Shown in pieces: positions 1 through 11,403 of a stretch of DNA of 64,000 bases. Both the position numbers and the translations under genes were made by a program. The notes below the pieces were generated by a model that made no database searches, had not been told where the DNA came from, and saw only the letters and a list, made by a program, of their open reading frames with translations. Position 1 is the stretch's first letter, and every line of letters starts with the position of its first letter. Origin of the DNA: Tulasnella sp. 424 (Eukaryota > Basidiomycota > Agaricomycetes > Cantharellales > Tulasnellaceae); the NCBI GenBank assembly GCA_019633425.1, contig WSUB01000004.1, positions 62,001 to 126,000 on the forward strand, written 5' to 3'.

Positions 1-543
1 TCAGAAAAAAATTCCTGCTATGTTGAACCTGTGGTCGGAACACGTACGGCAGCAGAATTCGTAGTTCGTGCACTGAATGTAAGTAACATCGGCGCATCCG
101 TCAATCTGAGATGAGCAAGTCTCGCCGATGGGGCAGCATCCCTTGACACCATCGACGGTGTCGCAGAAGTCCCTGTGGACTCAAATCGTTGAGCACCAAG
201 CCGAAAGATATCAGTGCGGCAAGAAAGATAGGCACATACGTATCTGGGCAATAACCTCCATCTGAGCACTTGATGAGACCTAAAAGCGTCCATATCGTGG
301 GTCAGACCTTCATCTGCAGAAAAACCACACGTCACTCCGAGAACACTCACGCTTTTGCAGGGGGTTTCGCCAGTAGCTTGAAGCATCGACCTCTCTGGGC
401 TTAACACCTTGTGTACCGGATGTCTGACTACCATTCTTTACAGGTACTAGCTTTCGGCCACCGGGAGGTATATAGCTACTACCTGGTGCCGCCATACACG
501 TCGTCGCGAGCAAAAGAATAGCGGAGAAGAGTGACGCGTGCAT
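1..543 (-). CDS. GPI-anchored Cys-rich secreted protein, paralogue 1 (3' end outside window)
   Basis: The ATG is at 543 and is followed by a hydrophobic signal peptide (MHASLFSAILLLATTCMA), then a short basic linker ending near KREC. A second exon near 210-290 reads KCSDGGYCPDTY, and a third near 25-180 reads GCCPIGETC followed by several Cys. This last block matches paralogues 2 and 3 downstream (GCCPIGKTC, GCCPIGQTC), which is how the gene was recognised. The CCPxGxxC spacing recalls granulin-like Cys repeats, but I do not claim that family. The Thr-rich stalk and GPI signal expected from the paralogues lie beyond base 1. The product is probably a cell-wall or plasma-membrane protein; its function is unknown. 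Exon borders are approximate. Confidence 0.65.
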
Positions 544-2362
544 GATGTTCGTAGGAGTACTCAGGAAGCAGCGAAGGAGGGGGGGAGGAGGTAGTGAACA
601 CTGGAGGCTGAAGAGTAGCCCTCGAAGCTCTGGGTTGCTGAGCTTTTAAAGGCTGGCGTTGCTTCGAAGTTACCCAGAGTCCTCGAAGAATGTAAGTCCG
701 ACTCTCGAATCCCCCGACGAATTGGCAGCATTGATTTTAAGGGTTCGATACCAGGGCCCGGAGAATCTTGCCAAGCAGAACCTCCTTTGGGAACTCCGCA
801 GTCGCAACTTGCTCCCGCGCTTGTCGGTGTTCCAAAAAACATATTTTTGTATATTTTATTATTTCCTTTTCCAATCCGATCCCCTAGAATTCCCTCAGGA
901 TGCATGTGGTACATTTGTTTCTAGGCTTGGTGTAGCACAGCTAAAGAAGTAGAAGGTAGAAGCATTCTACATAGTAGGCTGCTTCCCGCTCCAGGCGTAT
1001 CATGGGGTCATATTCACTCGATGAAAATAGAGCGAACCGGCCGCAAACGATGCACAAACGTGGGATGGATAACCGTCGTTTCTGACCAATGCATTCGCGC
1101 CCCTCAGAAACTGTCGGTTGTCGTTTTGACAGGGGGGGTTCCTCGTCCGGGCATAACCAATGAAAGGGTAAGGCATACGAAGGGGTCGACGGTACTATCA
1201 AGATATCCCACGCGACCATCAGAAAAAAAGCCTCACTTCCTTGTGCAACTCAACGAAGACGCGGCAAATCCTGGCAAATCGTGGGCGTCGGCGGAGGGTC
1301 TCCCGCTCACCTCCGCTATTGGCGGACAAGAACGTTGCACTTTGAGAACTGTATTCATCCCTGAGAAAGTGTACGTCCTGAACAATGCTTACTTGACGAC
1401 GGCGACGACGAGTCAGGAGTACAGAAGGTAGTAGAACGCCGTTGATGGAAAAGAGAACTTTCTCCCAGCACTTATGCCGTACAACTCCTTAACATGGGGG
1501 GTGAAATATAAAATTCTCCAGAGGATTAGCGATAGCCAACGATCGGAGGATACATCAATGGGGTCGGTAGTCTAGGTATGCGAGAAGAACTCCAGGGATT
1601 GCAACCTCTTTCGCCCTCCTTCGGCCAGGTCCCACGGTTGGGGCTGTGCCCAACGCCGAGAGCCAGGCGCCCCGTTTGAACCAAAAGCACCAAAGGATGG
1701 TCAAAGCCTGCAACCTGTAGCCAGCCAACTGCCCGGAGTAATCTATGTATATTGACAAAGCGGGTTATCAGTCCAGCTTCGATTCGAAGCTGTCATCACG
1801 TCGGGCCCGGTCTCCTTAAATTCGGATCAGGTCTGCCCCGGAATCAAATTACATTTTGGCTCACGAATGAGTAACCGGAGCCAACCGGTCGCACTTCGAG
1901 GGGACCCTATCCCGATGCTTGTTTTACTTGTCCCTTTTTACCTATTGCTGGAAAAGACCCGACGGCGAGGTCGACATCAGCTTCTTGGAGCCCAATATAG
2001 GCTCCATTTACTAGTCGATTTGAATAGCACCGCCACGCTTAATTCAGCTAAATTTGATCAGTAACGTTACAACACATTTGCGCAGCAGGAATGGTTTGGC
2101 CAAAGAACAGGCCGAGACGAGCTGAGGGTCTTAGTTTGAGGGTATACAATACACAAGCACGATGGCCATCGAACGCGACGGACAAGGTCCCTACACTACC
2201 AACGAACGCTACAATAAATAAAAGACGCGGCCAGGAAGGGTGCCAAGGCGACCAAACGTTCTGCACAACCACCAAACACGCTGTTGGCCAGTCCAAAAAA
2301 GGGTCCAGAAAGCAGGAAAATGTACAGCGATCATCAGACATAGCGCTTCGGACGCCGGAATA
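544..2362. other. intergenic, no gene recognised
   Basis: This holds the promoter of paralogue 1 and the downstream region of paralogue 2. Open frames on both strands are short, lack intron-supported continuation and resemble no family I know. The stretch around 840-875 is A/T-rich. No RNA gene or transposon was recognised. Confidence 0.5.
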
Positions 2363-3623
2363 TCAAGCAACAACTGCGTACGAAAAAGGATTAGCAATCG
2401 ATCCCGAAAGGCTTTGACTATCTTCAACTCACCGAGAACATTGCACAAAGCAAAGAGAACCGCGGTCATCAAGATACTGTATCCTACGCCGGATGACGAG
2501 GCGCCGTTTGCATTGGCGGTAAGTGGGATATCAACAGACGAAGCCGATCTTGATGCCGAGCTAGTGGTGTTGGCGGGGAGGTTGCCAGGCGTAGTCGTCG
2601 GGAAAGCGAAGGCAGGCGGAGTGGTCGTGGTCGTGGTGTAGTCGGGTATTTTGAAGGTAGTAGGCTGATAGACATATGGTGTTGTTGTAGTGGTCGTAGT
2701 AGTACGTTTGGTGGTGGTGGGATCATTGTTGTTGTTGGAGCCAGGTGCTCGGCAGAGGTTCGTGCCAAGCGAATCGCGGTAGCAGGTGTAGCCGGGTTCT
2801 AAACACCCCCAAAACCGATCGTCAGAGAACATGCAAAGCATGCGAGTTTGTTCTGAGCACGTACTACAGCAGAAGTTGTAGTTGTTGCAGGGAACATAAC
2901 CGGCATCGACGCATCCATTACCACTTGTGGTACAAGTCTTGCCGATGGGGCAGCAGCCTTCCTTACCATTAACAATGACGCAGTTGTACCTATTTTTTCG
3001 ATCAAATAAGCATCAGGTCTGAATACCTGACTAGCAAGAGCGACAAGACTTACGTGCTGGGGCAGCATCCGTCAAATGTGCAGCATCGCTGGCCCTTCTT
3101 GCAGCATCCCCCGCCGGAGCAGCACAGTCCACCTAAAGCGTCACGATTCGTCAATTTACGTCCGTAAAGAATGTGTTTCTATGTATAGAGAAGAGGCGAG
3201 GGAATCTGCAGACCATCCTCGCCAAAACTGGGATGGGGCTGGACACTACGACTTACCAAGAGGACAGCAGTATGTCCGACTCGGGCAAAGACCATATCCG
3301 CTGTTCTTGCAGTATAGAGCTCTTTTTGAAGAGGGTTCCTGGAGAGAATCCGGCACGACTATCTCGTCCTTTCGTAGATATCGCCCCCGCCTCTTGGCTG
3401 AACCATCGTCGCCTTCCACTGGGTCTGAGCTGTCCTTGGGGAGGACAGCAATGAAGCCACCACCGATTTCTCTGGACTTCAGACCGTCAATGGCGGTCAC
3501 TTGTCGTTTTTCGGCTTTCGGGAGGAGTTTCGGCTGGAGTTCTCCTGCAGGTTCGATGCCGCTTGGTACTGCTATGGACGCCACTGCGAATCCCAAAAGA
3601 GTGTAAAGGAATGTCGAACGCAT
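2363..3623 (-). CDS. GPI-anchored Cys-rich secreted protein, paralogue 2
   Basis: The ATG at 3623 opens a signal peptide (MRSTFLYTLLGFAVASIA) and a propeptide-like basic region. Exon 1 ends at 3257 inside CCPLG. A second exon near 3070-3135 is extremely Cys-rich (GLCCSGGGCCKKGQRCC). Further exons carry EGCCPIGKTC and a stalk dominated by Thr with Pro and Ser. The C-terminus is a hydrophobic segment (YSILMTAVLFAL) expected to be exchanged for a GPI anchor. A last intron splits the final codons, so the protein ends in VVA at 2363; paralogue 3 has the same arrangement ending VMA. It is probably a wall-associated or surface protein. The biochemical role is not known. Confidence 0.8.
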
Positions 3624-5339
3624 TTCTGCTGTAGGATATCGGGCGGATGGAGTGAGAAGGGGGGGAGAGGAGAGGGAGAGGGGGGATGATGGGATTGTGC
3701 AGTGCCAAGTTGGGGCTCGAGGAGTTATGAAGGGGGAAGCCTATTTTGCAGAGTGGTCCCGCAGGAAGTGACTACCGTTGCCGAGCCCCGCCAATTTTCT
3801 GGCAACAGAGTCCCTGGTTCCCGACGCCTAACGGGGAGTCTTCGGCAACCTTGCCAAGGACAAAACCCCTCAGGGTCCAAATTATTTGTAAGCGTACTCA
3901 ATCGATGCTATTTCAAATTCCGACAGGCAACTTTCCGTTTTAGGTAGGCGGCATGACCATCCCGCCATGAGAATTCTATGCAGAAGCAGTCGAAGCTCTG
4001 CGTTGCTTACTTGTTCCTTATGTCTGCATACCGTTGTGTTGGCAAACACCCTCGGATGTAAACGGAAAAAAAGGGATCGCAGAGTAGTGTTGCCGCGAGC
4101 ATGAGTAACTCGCGATCACTCACTCGCAACAACTCGCTCGCATTTACATAATCGTGCTGCTATGACCGCACGATTAAATACCTCGCTCGCCCGAGCGGCA
4201 ACACTATTGCAGAGCACAAAAACGTGGGATAAAACTTCGTTTGTGCAAGGGATCCATGCTCTTCTGTCAGCTATCTTTTTGACAGCTGCGGGGGCGTGGT
4301 GCCTTAATCGGGGATATGGCCGGGCTAAAGCGTTAGGAGACGTGATGTGCCAAGTGAGCACCTGCTCCTTGTGCAACTTGTGCAACTTGGAGAAGAAGAC
4401 AAGAATCCCAGTACCGTATGACCTCTTCAGCACAGCATTTCCTGGCCACAGTTTGGGACGGCGGATACACATTGTGTCTCGATAACCCTATTCTAATGTT
4501 GGTTGATGGTCCCCCGATGCTTTCCACCCGTCATTGAACGAATTCAACAAAGAGGACGGGGTGAGAGTGAGGAATTGGAAGTTTAACGCAGGGATCCTGG
4601 CAGACGTTGCGCTCAATTGCAGCTTCAAGGTCATAGCTTCCGGCCAAGAGTCTAGGATTGAATGCAGCGATATGTGTAGGGGGTTTGGTGGTACATTAGC
4701 TATCGAGAGTCAAGATCTTCAGGAACCGTTTCACAAGTTCCCACCTTCCATCTCAAATGTTCGACTTTCGACAGTCTGGCGACGAAGAACTTGGAAGCGT
4801 TCCTCAGGAAGCTCCCAGGTCTAAACACTGCAGTCAAGGGAAGGTTCCACCTCGGGACCTAGTCGCCAGCAGGCACGGCCCTATATGGGGTCGGGGCGTC
4901 CGCCTCTCGCGATATCAAGTATGCAGGTAGACCTCGCCGAAAATGCCCCAAAAGATATCAGTTTTCCAGGTAACTTGCGTCCAGAACTATAACCCATAAC
5001 CTTTGCAGGAGTGGGGGGCAGTCTTGTTAAAGGGTGTCAAGGAACCTGTTATCTACTTCTTTCTGCATTGAGGTTGAGCCGGTGCGCATCGATGCTTGGC
5101 CGAAGTCTAAATGCTTTTGCCTCCGTGAGTTGATAAACCAACCTTGAGCATGGACGGCGATCTTTCGCGTTTCTTACCGTACCATGCCTAAAGAATGCCG
5201 CCGTTTGTCGCACTAGACTTCGGAACTTGAATTCAAGTCGTCGCTCGTGGTGGAGGGGGGAGTTATTATTGTGTATATCCAAATCTGACCCACCAGCGTA
5301 AAACATTGAGCGGAGGGCAACCATACTGATACAACTACT
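3624..5339. other. intergenic with short direct repeats, no gene recognised
   Basis: Around 4100-4195 the hexamer ACTCGC and its variants recur several times in clusters. An open plus-strand stretch at 4162-4485 is Cys-containing but has no recognisable domain and no splice support. It may be relic transposon sequence. Confidence 0.35.
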
Positions 5340-7232
5340 CTACTTAGAATAGACGTAGCACCGAAAGGAATTATCGATCGTGTCTCCCCGTTTCTTCCCA
5401 GCCTCCACATCCTCCTTGCTAGCTGACGTCGCGTAGTCACAGTCACCGAGCTTCTTATTCCACGTTCGGCTCAAAGGAATGGTGCCCGGCTTGTGAGTGT
5501 TATAGACGTAGCAAGCGATACCCTGGTCCCAGAAGCCCCTCCAGCTGACAAGCTTGTTCCACTCTTCTTGGCTGTTCGTAAACACGTGTCGTTTGCCGTT
5601 GTAGACGTGGTGGAACGGAATGGCTCCATCGAGAGGGACTGTGAGCACTGTTCCAAGGGGTCCGTCGTTGACCCAGTGACCGTCCCAGCCGACTGGAAGC
5701 TTGGCGGGCTCGGGATCGGTGCTGAGGCAATGCCTTCCTCTTTTGTTCGTAAAATGATAGAGGGGCGTCGCGAAGGTCGATAAAGCAATCTTCAACTGAG
5801 TTTCCTTGTCAAACAAGGCTAGAGCGGATTGGACTTCCAATACCCTCGTAACACCCCACTCGTCCCGGTCGGACAAGCTCTTTCGCCACTCGGCAAAGCT
5901 TGGGGCTCTGCAAATAGCGCAGGTCCAGTTAGCTCAATAGCAAACACCTCGAAAAAGAAATCCAAGTCCTTCACTGACTCAATGTTACCACCCTTCAGGT
6001 TTGCGGTGACTCTCAACGTAAATGTCTGTCCAAAAAAGTGGCAGGTTCACACGGACTCACGATTGTGTGGAAGTGCAATGACTCAAACCCATTTTCCTGC
6101 GACCGGGTCTGTTCATTTTCGGTCCCACTGCCGACTTTGGCTCCGACACTGGCAGGGCCGAACATCTTGCCCAGCGTTAACCCCATCTGATTCTTGGCGG
6201 AGGACTCGGTTGTCTGCCATCGCAAGCGTCAGCAATCGATTCTCGCACTCCCGAGCTATGGTCCCTACCTTAGGATCCAGAATCGTCTCCATCGTCGAAT
6301 GCTTCATGCCGCCGACTTCTACTGACGTCACGAACATGCTTCCATAGAAGCTCAACACTCGCTTGATCTCTTGGCTGCGCTCCAACTCGTTCGCGATCTT
6401 AAGCGCGTTCATGACAGCCTGCTTGAATGCGGGGTGAGGCTTGAGTTGAGAGATGAAATCCTTCATGGACAATGTGTAATGGGCGAAGTTGTATCGGCCC
6501 GTAATGTAGACGTGCGTCTGAGACTCTGACCTTGCGGAAGACTTGGAAAACGAGGCCTGGACACCGAGGTGTACCCAAGGAGTCTTGGCGGCCAAGCTGG
6601 CGTCAACCCAGCCAGCCTGGAGGTAGGAGGAGACGCGAGATGAATAGGCTGTCACGACGTCCTGTTGACCTTTATTGCTAGGAGTAAAAGCGATGCCGTC
6701 CACAGAGAGATCCGCAACGACCTTTCGGTTGGTATACTTTGGGCCCTCTTCATCGGCCGCGTCGAACCCAGAGCCAATGCGGGATTTTCGGAACTGCAAA
6801 TGTAGTGCGCATGGACAAGAGTGAGAGATAATCGACAAAGAATGATGAGAATAGTGGGACCACTTACGAGGAATTCCTTCTCAGACCGTCTGAGACCGTC
6901 TTTCATTGAAGAGTCTTTGCCGCCGACGTTGATGTGAACCGCACGGTCCTAAAGTCGAAGGATAAAGCATGATTGATCCGCGTGCAGGGAGTCCCTCTTG
7001 GGCCACTTATCTCAGGATCTTGAATGTCGGTCCAAATCAAGCGTTCCTCTCTAGCTTTGGGGAGGCTGATGCCAGAGTTTGCGACGTTGAAGAGGTCCCG
7101 CGGGGATATGATGCCTTGTTTCTGAGCAATGTCCCTGAGGGCCTTGAGTGTGGCAGTGTCTTCAACCTTTACGGTGTTGGTTTTAGGCTTGGAACTTCCG
7201 TCATGTTTGGTGATGGTCAGTGTCGTCACCAT
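5340..7232 (-). CDS. MACPF-like (perforin-fold) protein with C-terminal repeat domain
   Basis: This is a multi-exon gene. The N-terminal exon (about 6905-7232) begins MVTTLTITKHDG. A middle block (about 6200-6800) ends with a stretch containing LSFYGSMFVTSVEVGG, which matches the signature of membrane-attack-complex/perforin domains (an aromatic-rich G-[ST]-x-[YF] segment followed by a Gly-Gly turn). The C-terminal exon (5340 to about 5876) contains LYHFTNKRGRHC, HVFTNSQEEWNKL and a later GIACYVYNT, resembling DUF5648-type beta repeats. No signal peptide is evident. In this family such proteins oligomerise and insert into membranes, often with a partner; no partner gene is adjacent. The start is uncertain: a TTG-begun extension runs upstream to 7292 without an ATG, so 7232 is the first in-frame ATG unless a 5' exon was missed. 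Confidence 0.6.
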
Positions 7233-9482
7233 AGTTGTGTTCGAGTTTATTCGAAGAGTGAAGTTCTCTGATATTCCAGCTGTGTCGAGCAACCGGGCTG
7301 TTGTGATGCTTGAACTAGCAGAGCTCAGTTACAACTGCATATATTTATATCCCAGTGGCACTTGGCGCTACCATAGTTGGGAGCGAGGTAGATAGATCCA
7401 CCCGTGGGACCTGACCAAAGATACCGGACGACTCTTACCTATGAGTCGCACTCCGAAATCTTCCGACTCAAACGAGTATCAATCCTCCCCGATGCGATTG
7501 AGGTAGGCGAGTTCCGTCTCCCATTGCTTGCTCATCGTCAATAGAAGCGAATTACGAATTCGGCCTCGATCGCACGCAAAACTCAGGGTGCCGCGAAGCG
7601 GCGACCCACGTATGGGGAATATTCACCTGTATCCATTAGCGAGCGGCGTTCTCTAGCTATGTAGTCTCGCGAGAATCGCTTTGCAACTCATATAATGGAA
7701 CGAGGACCATCAGCCATTCCTCATAGTATTGGTCCGCTAGCTTTTTTGACCGTGCTGACACAAGTGCCGACGAGGGTCCTGCTAACCCCGTGACAACGTC
7801 ACTAGGGCTGGACCGCCGACCACGGAAGGAGGATCTGGGACCGAAGCCTGGGGAAGCGAGCGCTTCGTTCGAAGGGGGGGGGGGGGAGCGGATCCGAGCG
7901 AGAGGATGAAGAAGCACATTGCCAAGCAAAGTCTAGGTTTTCATACTTGTGTACATTTCTGAAGATGTCTCGGTCGAACATCAACAGAAACAGTTTCTAC
8001 CAAACCAAAAGATTTACTTACGCTCGCTTGCTTTGTATTTCCCTCGTTTGCGTCAGTCGTCTCAATCAATCGGACGTCACGGTGGTTCTTGCCACGAATG
8101 TCTTAACTGCAGGGTGGACAAAGAAGCGATCCACTTAGATAGAATTTGAAGTTTCCCTCTCTTGCTCTCCAAGCGGACAATAATCTCATCTCTCTAGCCT
8201 CGGCAAAGTCATGATATCGTGATACATTGTGCCCGACCTCGACAGGTGGGCGAAGCATTACAGAGGTGTCCCGTTTCCTTGAGGTTCTCGGTTGGTGGCT
8301 TGGGCTTGCCTATCACTGCAACATTTGCACCAGAAGCGCCATAGACCTTTGAGCTGGTGCTAGGCTCGTCGATGTTTTGTGATCCGACCGAGCTAGGGAG
8401 AGAAGGAGGGGCTCAGTCAAAAATCAATGTTAAGGAAGGATGAAATCACTTCACTCGCGCTTAAGCGAATACAGGTGTAAGGTGGGGCTGCGAGGATTAA
8501 TGCAAAACTGTAGTGATTACGCAGGCGAAGGGCGGTTGGGGAAGGTAAAGGGATAACACCCGCGGGTCTCATATTCAACCAGGTGAGGTTGCTTTTGAGA
8601 CGGAGGTTCGTTGCTGAACCCCCTTGCCACGACACCGAACGGAACGGTGGTTCGATACCTTACCTTTTATTCCACTCTAAAGATGCACTAAGAAATTATG
8701 TGTGGTGGAGGTTGGCATGATAGGAACAACCCTGTCCCAGACATGGATGTCTCGAAAGCCGCTGAAGGCGCTCTTTGGGCTTCTCCAATGGCTTCACCTC
8801 CAACTAGTTGCCACTAGGTAATCAGGCTCTTGGGGAATTGTAATCCTTTTTAGTAAAGGTTCAATGTACTGCACTTGTCTCGGAGCTTTAGGGCGTTCAA
8901 GTGTATGATCCAGAAGTCGCGGGTCGAGGAGCCGCCAAAGGCCAAACTGGGAAATCAACAGCGTGGGGTCGACATAAACAACCAGATATTGTTGAATGGA
9001 ATGAAGGGTAATCCGTCTTATAACTCCGCGATATTTCTCGCTTAACCGACTAATCGGGAGAGAGGTGACTGTTGGTTTCAAAATCTTAATTATACGGGTC
9101 CGCGCGAGAGCGGGCTGGGCTGATTCGTTCCTTACGTTTTCCCCCAAGCTTTCGGAATTAAAGAAGGTTTTCAACGTCGACGCCAGAACCACAGAACCCA
9201 GGAACTCCACAACTCGTGACAAGCCAGACTTTCCGCGCCAACACAAAATGACAACAAAGTACGATAACTATCAACCGATAGATACGGTATATATACGCCG
9301 AAGGATAAACAAACAAGTAAACAGATGCCGCGACTGAGAAGGGAGTAAGAAAAGGCGGGAGAAAAGGCAAAAGATGTATGTCACCATTGGAACGTGCTGG
9401 TGACCTGCCCAAGCAAGCGCCGAGAAGAGAAAGGAAAGGATGTAAAAAGTAAAGGAACCAGATCCTATAATCCAGGGTATGA
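7233..9482. other. intergenic, no gene recognised
   Basis: This separates the MACPF-like gene from paralogue 3. A poly-G run of more than ten bases lies near 7876. A minus-strand open frame at 8794-9246 has protein-like composition but no ATG. Nothing else could be supported. Confidence 0.4.
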
Positions 9483-11095
9483 TCAAGCCATGACTACGAG
9501 AAAACAATAACATCAGTAAAAGTGTGCGATCTCCCGTCGCGCATGCAAACTCACCGAGCACATGTCCCAAAGCGAACGACACGGCAGTCACCAACACGCT
9601 GTAGCCAATTCCAGCCGTAACCGCCATAGCTCCAGAAGCATTCCCGACGGGGACATCCACGTTTGAAACAACAGGAGTCGAGACCGAGGCCACGTTTGGA
9701 AGGGTGGTGATGGCCGTGGGGTTGTACATGGTCGTCGGAGGACCTCCAGCGGCGGCGCCGACATTGCTGACGCTAGCCACTGAGACTGAGGCAGTAGTTG
9801 GGATCTGCTGGTCCGTGGTGGTGGTGGTGGTACTGGTGGTGGTCTGCTCCGGCGTGGTGGTGGTGGTAGTAGGCTGAGGCGTGGTGGTGGTGGTAGTGGT
9901 CTGGACGTTAGCCGGGGTTGTGGTGGTCGCTGCGAGAGTAGTGGTGGTAGTCGTAGGAGCTGGCTGCTGGGTCGTGGTGGTCGTGGTGGTTTGACCCGTT
10001 GAGCCTGCCTTGCAGCTAGCCTTGCCGAATGCGTTCCGCGTGCATGTTTGGCCGGGCTCTGAATATCAAAGAAAAACGCTAAGCAAGGCCAAGGCGTATA
10101 TTCCCGACGATCGGTTGACACTCACGGCAACAGAAGTTTTCATTCGCGCAGCGGACGTAACCAGCATCGGCGCATGTGGTACCAGTCGAGGTGCAAGTCT
10201 GACCAATAGGGCAGCATCCATTGATACCGTCAACCGTGACACAATTGTGACTGCAGGCGCATCAGTCTGATAATTAGTTTTCCTGCTTCTATTCGGACCA
10301 AGAAGGGTTGGGACGTACGTTTCCGGGCAGCACTCGCCAGTGGTGCAACACCTGTATCCCTTGTCGCAGCAGTCTCCCGACGGGCAGCAGAGTCCATCTA
10401 AAAATATGAAAGAGTCAGTACCCTGCTATAGCATGCCGTTCGGGGAGTAGAAGGAAGCCAAGGGTGACGTGGTTCGAATCCACCGAAGAATGTCTTGGGA
10501 GTTCCATCAGACCCTGGCTCTGAGACACAGAGTCTGCGCAGTCTGCAGATCACTCTCAGAGTGCAAGTACGTGTGCTCCCCCCCGTTGAAGACGGCGGCG
10601 GAGCCACGAGTACTGCCGGGTAGCAACCGGAACACTCAACCCGCGCGGTTGCGGGGTAGGTGAATGTCATCGGGGAAACTTTCAGTGGGACTAAATATAT
10701 CTCCCATGGGACTTACCGATGGGACAGCACATCTGCTTATTAGCGCAAACACCGTAGTTGCTATCTCCACAGGACAGTGTACCTCGCTTTGAAGCAGGAT
10801 TTTGCAGTGAGTCGGGGACTACGACCTCGTCTCTTCGCAGGAGGCGTCGTTTACCGTCATGGTCCTTGCCCTCGTTGACCACCGGAATACCTTTGGATGC
10901 AGGGCTGACTGGAATAAATCCGCTGCTGGAGCCTCTGGAGACGTGGTGAGGGTGAAGACCGCCTGCTGGGTGTCGCTTGGATTTGGGCAAGGACATCTTG
11001 GGTAAAAGTTCTCCTGCCGGGTAGTAGATTTCGCCCGCTGTGGCTGCCGCGGTCATTGCCAGTCCAAAGAGTGTGTAAAGGAATGTCTTGCGCAT
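9483..11095 (-). CDS. GPI-anchored Cys-rich secreted protein, paralogue 3
   Basis: The ATG at 11095 opens a signal peptide (MRKTFLYTLFGLAMTAAA) close to that of paralogue 2. Exon 1 (10727-11095) ends in MCCPIG. Exon 2 near 10320-10397 encodes CCPSGDCCDKGYRCC. Exon 3 carries NGCCPIGQTC. The stalk near 9780-10020 is almost pure Thr with Pro, Gln and Ala, encoded by GTGGTGGTA-like repeats on the plus strand. The hydrophobic tail (GYSVLVTAVSFALGHVL) and the split last codons ending VMA match paralogue 2, which supports recent common origin. Expected location is the wall or outer membrane surface, heavily O-glycosylated. Function unknown. Confidence 0.8.
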
Positions 11096-11403
11096 TTCTG
11101 CTGTTTGAAAGGAAGGGAAGGGGGTGTGAGATGTGGGTTGGAAAGGAAGGTGGTGGATTGGAGGAGCTCTCTGAGACTCTTTGAGCTGTCGTGCGAGAAG
11201 AGAAGTTCCCAAAAGGGTTGCAACGGTCACATGGACTTCGGTCGGAGTTAAGGTTGCTGTTTACCGTTGTTTGTCCCTCCGACTGCCACCGCATCCTCGT
11301 CAACACCGGTACACTTGCCTTTTTTCCTTTCATCAACCACTGGAGCTGGATCTCCTATACGCTAGTACCTTCACTTCTTTGTATTCCAACTAATCATCCA
11401 ACC

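Noticed and set aside
4162..4485. Plus-strand open frame with a Cys-Leu-Cys-Asn-Leu-Cys stretch
   Set aside because: The Cys run comes from a short direct repeat (TTGTGCAACTTG) and no family or intron structure supports it.
8794..9246. 150-codon minus-strand open frame with protein-like composition
   Set aside because: It has no ATG, no splice-supported extension and no domain; at best a relic exon.
10470..10490. tRNA T-arm-like word GGTTCGAATCC
   Set aside because: No acceptor stem, D-arm or anticodon arm can be built around it, and it lies inside an intron of the Cys-rich paralogue 3.
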